Source: Microbacterium thalassium
GTDB taxonomy: Bacteria > Actinomycetota > Actinomycetes > Actinomycetales > Microbacteriaceae
Assembly: GCF_014208045.1 (NCBI RefSeq)
Contig: NZ_JACHML010000001.1
Span: forward strand, 2,170,001 to 2,234,000
Reading direction: 5' to 3'
DNA length: 64,000 nt
The notes beneath the pieces were generated by a model. That model saw nothing but the letters and a program-made list of their open reading frames with translations. It made no database searches and had not been told where the DNA came from. Made by a program: the position numbers and the translations under genes. Shown here one piece after another: positions 62,414 through 64,000 of the stretch (positions are counted from its first letter, which is position 1; each line of letters opens with the position of its first letter).

Positions 62414-64000
62414 GTGCCCATCGTCCCCGTCTCGTCGCATGCCCACACCAGCGGAAAGCTGAGCGTTCAGGGCGCGCGCGTCCACAACCTGAAGAACGTC
62501 GACCTCGAGATCCCGCGCGATTCGCTCGTCGTCTTCACGGGGCTGTCGGGGTCGGGCAAGTCGAGCCTCGCGTTCGACACGATCTTCGCCGAGGGGCAGC
62601 GCCGGTACGTCGAGTCCCTCAGCGCGTACGCGCGCCAGTTCCTCGGGCAGGTCGACCGGCCCGACGTCGACTTCATCGAGGGTCTGAGCCCGGCGGTGTC
62701 GATCGATCAGAAGTCGACGAACCGCAACCCGCGGTCGACGGTCGGCACGATCACCGAGATCCACGACTACATGCGTCTGCTGTGGGCGCGCATCGGCGTT
62801 CCGCACTGCCCCGAGTGCGATGCCGTGATCCAGCGCCAGACGGTGCAGCAGATCGCCGACCAGCTCATGGAGCTGCCCGAGCGGACCCGCTATCAGATCG
62901 TCGCGCCGGTCGTCACGCAGAAGAAGGGCGAATTCGTCGACCTCTTCAAGGAGCTGAGCGCGAAGGGCTATGCGCGCGCGGTCGTCGACGGAGAGCTCAT
63001 CCAGCTCGCCGAGCCGCCGGCCCTCAAGAAGAGCTACAAGCACGACATCGCCGTCGTCGTCGACCGGCTCGTCGCCGCGTCCGGCATCCTGGGGCGCGTC
63101 ACCGACTCCGTCGAGACCGCCCTGGGGCTCGCCGGCGGGGTGATGCAGGTGAACTTCGTCGACGAGGAGGGCGACGCCGCGTGGCAGTCGTTCTCCGAGA
63201 AGCTCGCCTGCCCCAACGGCCACCCGCTGCAGCTCACCGAGATCGAGCCGCGTACCTTCTCGTTCAACGCGCCCTTCGGCGCGTGCCCGGCCTGCTCGGG
63301 CCTGGGCACGCGGATGTCGGTCGACGTCGACCTCATGCTCGGCGACGACGAGCTGTCGATCCGCGAGGGCGTGCTGCTGCCGTGGACGACCCAGGGCAAG
63401 GGGCTCTTCCAGTACTACGAGCGCCTCCTCGAGGGTCTCGCCGCCGACCTGGACTTCTCGCTCGAGACGCCGTGGAACCAGCTGCACTCCGACGTCCGCG
63501 AGGCGGTGCTGCGCGGCGACAACTACAAGGTCACCGTCAAGTGGAAGAACCGGTACGGCCGCGAGATGCGGTACTCCTCCGGGTTCGAGGGCGTCGTGCC
63601 CTACATCGAGCGGCAGTACATGCAGGCCGAGTCCGACACGCAGCGGCAGCGCTGGGCCGAGTACCTGCGCGAGGTCCCGTGCCCGGTGTGCGACGGTGCG
63701 CGCCTCAAGCCCGAGGTGCTCGCGGTGAAGGTGCACGGACACTCGATCGCCGACGCGTCACGCCTGAGCCTCGCCGACGCCCAGCAGTACTTCGCGCAGC
63801 TCGAACTGACCGAGCGCGAGGCCAAGATCGCGGCGCAGGTGCTGCGCGAGATCCGCGTGCGCCTCGACTTCCTCATCCAGGTCGGGCTCACGTACCTCAA
63901 CCTCAGCCGCTCCGCGGGATCCCTGTCGGGTGGCGAGGCGCAGCGCATCCGTCTCGCCACGCAGATCGGCTCGGGGCTGACCGGCGTCCTGTACGTGCTG
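62414..64000 (+). CDS. uvrA: Excinuclease ABC subunit A (partial, 5' part)
   Basis: UvrA is the damage-sensing ATPase of excision repair. The window holds the first 529 codons and runs off the right edge without a stop. GTG 62414 gives [20 protein letters not shown], then the first Walker A GLSGSGKS at 43-50, [20 protein letters not shown] near 99, a zinc site with CPEC near 132, [20 protein letters not shown] and the [13 protein letters not shown] element. The first ABC signature [20 protein letters not shown] is just before the edge. No frameshift is visible. Confidence 0.98.
   Translation, partial: MPIVPVSSHAHTSGKLSVQGARVHNLKNVDLEIPRDSLVVFTGLSGSGKSSLAFDTIFAEGQRRYVESLSAYARQFLGQVDRPDVDFIEGLSPAVSIDQKSTNRNPRSTVGTITEIHDYMRLLWARIGVPHCPECDAVIQRQTVQQIADQLMELPERTRYQIVAPVVTQKKGEFVDLFKELSAKGYARAVVDGELIQLAEPPALKKSYKHDIAVVVDRLVAASGILGRVTDSVETALGLAGGVMQVNFVDEEGDAAWQSFSEKLACPNGHPLQLTEIEPRTFSFNAPFGACPACSGLGTRMSVDVDLMLGDDELSIREGVLLPWTTQGKGLFQYYERLLEGLAADLDFSLETPWNQLHSDVREAVLRGDNYKVTVKWKNRYGREMRYSSGFEGVVPYIERQYMQAESDTQRQRWAEYLREVPCPVCDGARLKPEVLAVKVHGHSIADASRLSLADAQQYFAQLELTEREAKIAAQVLREIRVRLDFLIQVGLTYLNLSRSAGSLSGGEAQRIRLATQIGSGLTGVLYVL

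Overview
The window is a chromosomal segment of a high-GC actinobacterium. It is most consistent with the family Microbacteriaceae, probably Microbacterium or a close relative. The evidence is the murG-murC-ftsQ-ftsZ-yggS-sepF-yggT-divIVA-lspA-rluD order, a cytochrome bcc-aa3 branch with CtaF and a diheme QcrC, actinobacterial families (DUF3043, DUF6716, CU044_5270, DUF222-HNH, MetPS) and strong G/C bias at third codon positions. I see no rRNA, tRNA, CRISPR array, insertion sequence or prophage gene. Almost every base is protein-coding and both strands are used.

Layout. 1-7.8 kb: the end of the division and cell-wall cluster (murG end, murC, ftsQ, ftsZ, a PLP-homeostasis protein, sepF, yggT, divIVA, lspA, rluD-type pseudouridine synthase). 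7.8-11.2 kb: an ECF sigma factor with a CU044_5270-type membrane partner, a NUDIX hydrolase, a GNAT enzyme and a DinB-fold protein. 11.3-21.2 kb: housekeeping genes (dnaE, a membrane protein, hisD, nrdR, pyrD, DUF3043, an M20 dipeptidase, erpA). 21.3-29.6 kb: respiration, with ctaC-ctaD-ctaF on the plus strand facing ctaE-qcrC-qcrA-qcrB on the minus strand; a rhodanese-like gene lies between them and strong hairpin terminators separate the units. 29.8-36.4 kb: trpD, a small membrane protein, a HhH-PHP protein, a CynX/NimT-type exporter with a candidate cysteine-containing leader peptide, a NarL-type histidine kinase, a stand-alone 5'-3' exonuclease and a small acidic protein.

36.6-40.9 kb holds the most distinctive block: four tightly coupled genes for a nonulosonic acid (sialic acid-like, probably Kdn) cell-surface glycan. 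They encode a polysialyltransferase-like enzyme, a CMP-nonulosonate synthetase fused to a HAD phosphatase, a short NeuB synthase and a DUF6716 glycosyltransferase. It is followed by two exported proteins of visibly lower GC. 42.3-50.8 kb: YchJ-type protein, the sodium-dependent transporter pair metP-metS, a Lon-N-domain protein, DUF427, a PH-domain membrane protein with a tiny membrane partner, a voltage-gated-type potassium channel and a large LuxR/LAL regulator. 51-64 kb: rpsA, a GIY-YIG protein with zinc ribbons, a histidine kinase coupled to a degenerate GGDEF membrane protein and facing an OmpR-type response regulator, coaE, DUF4126, uvrB, a DUF222-HNH protein and the start of uvrA.

A recurring regulatory pattern runs through the window. 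Many genes have a TA-N3-T-like -10 hexamer ending exactly 6 bases before an ATG or GTG and no ribosome binding site, the geometry of leaderless mRNAs. I used this geometry to choose several starts. Non-coding candidates include a perfect 21-bp hairpin whose loop contains a start codon (31439-31488), a possible minus-strand small RNA (56972-57159), palindromes upstream of ftsZ and alternating short repeats at the 5' end of the rpsA transcript.
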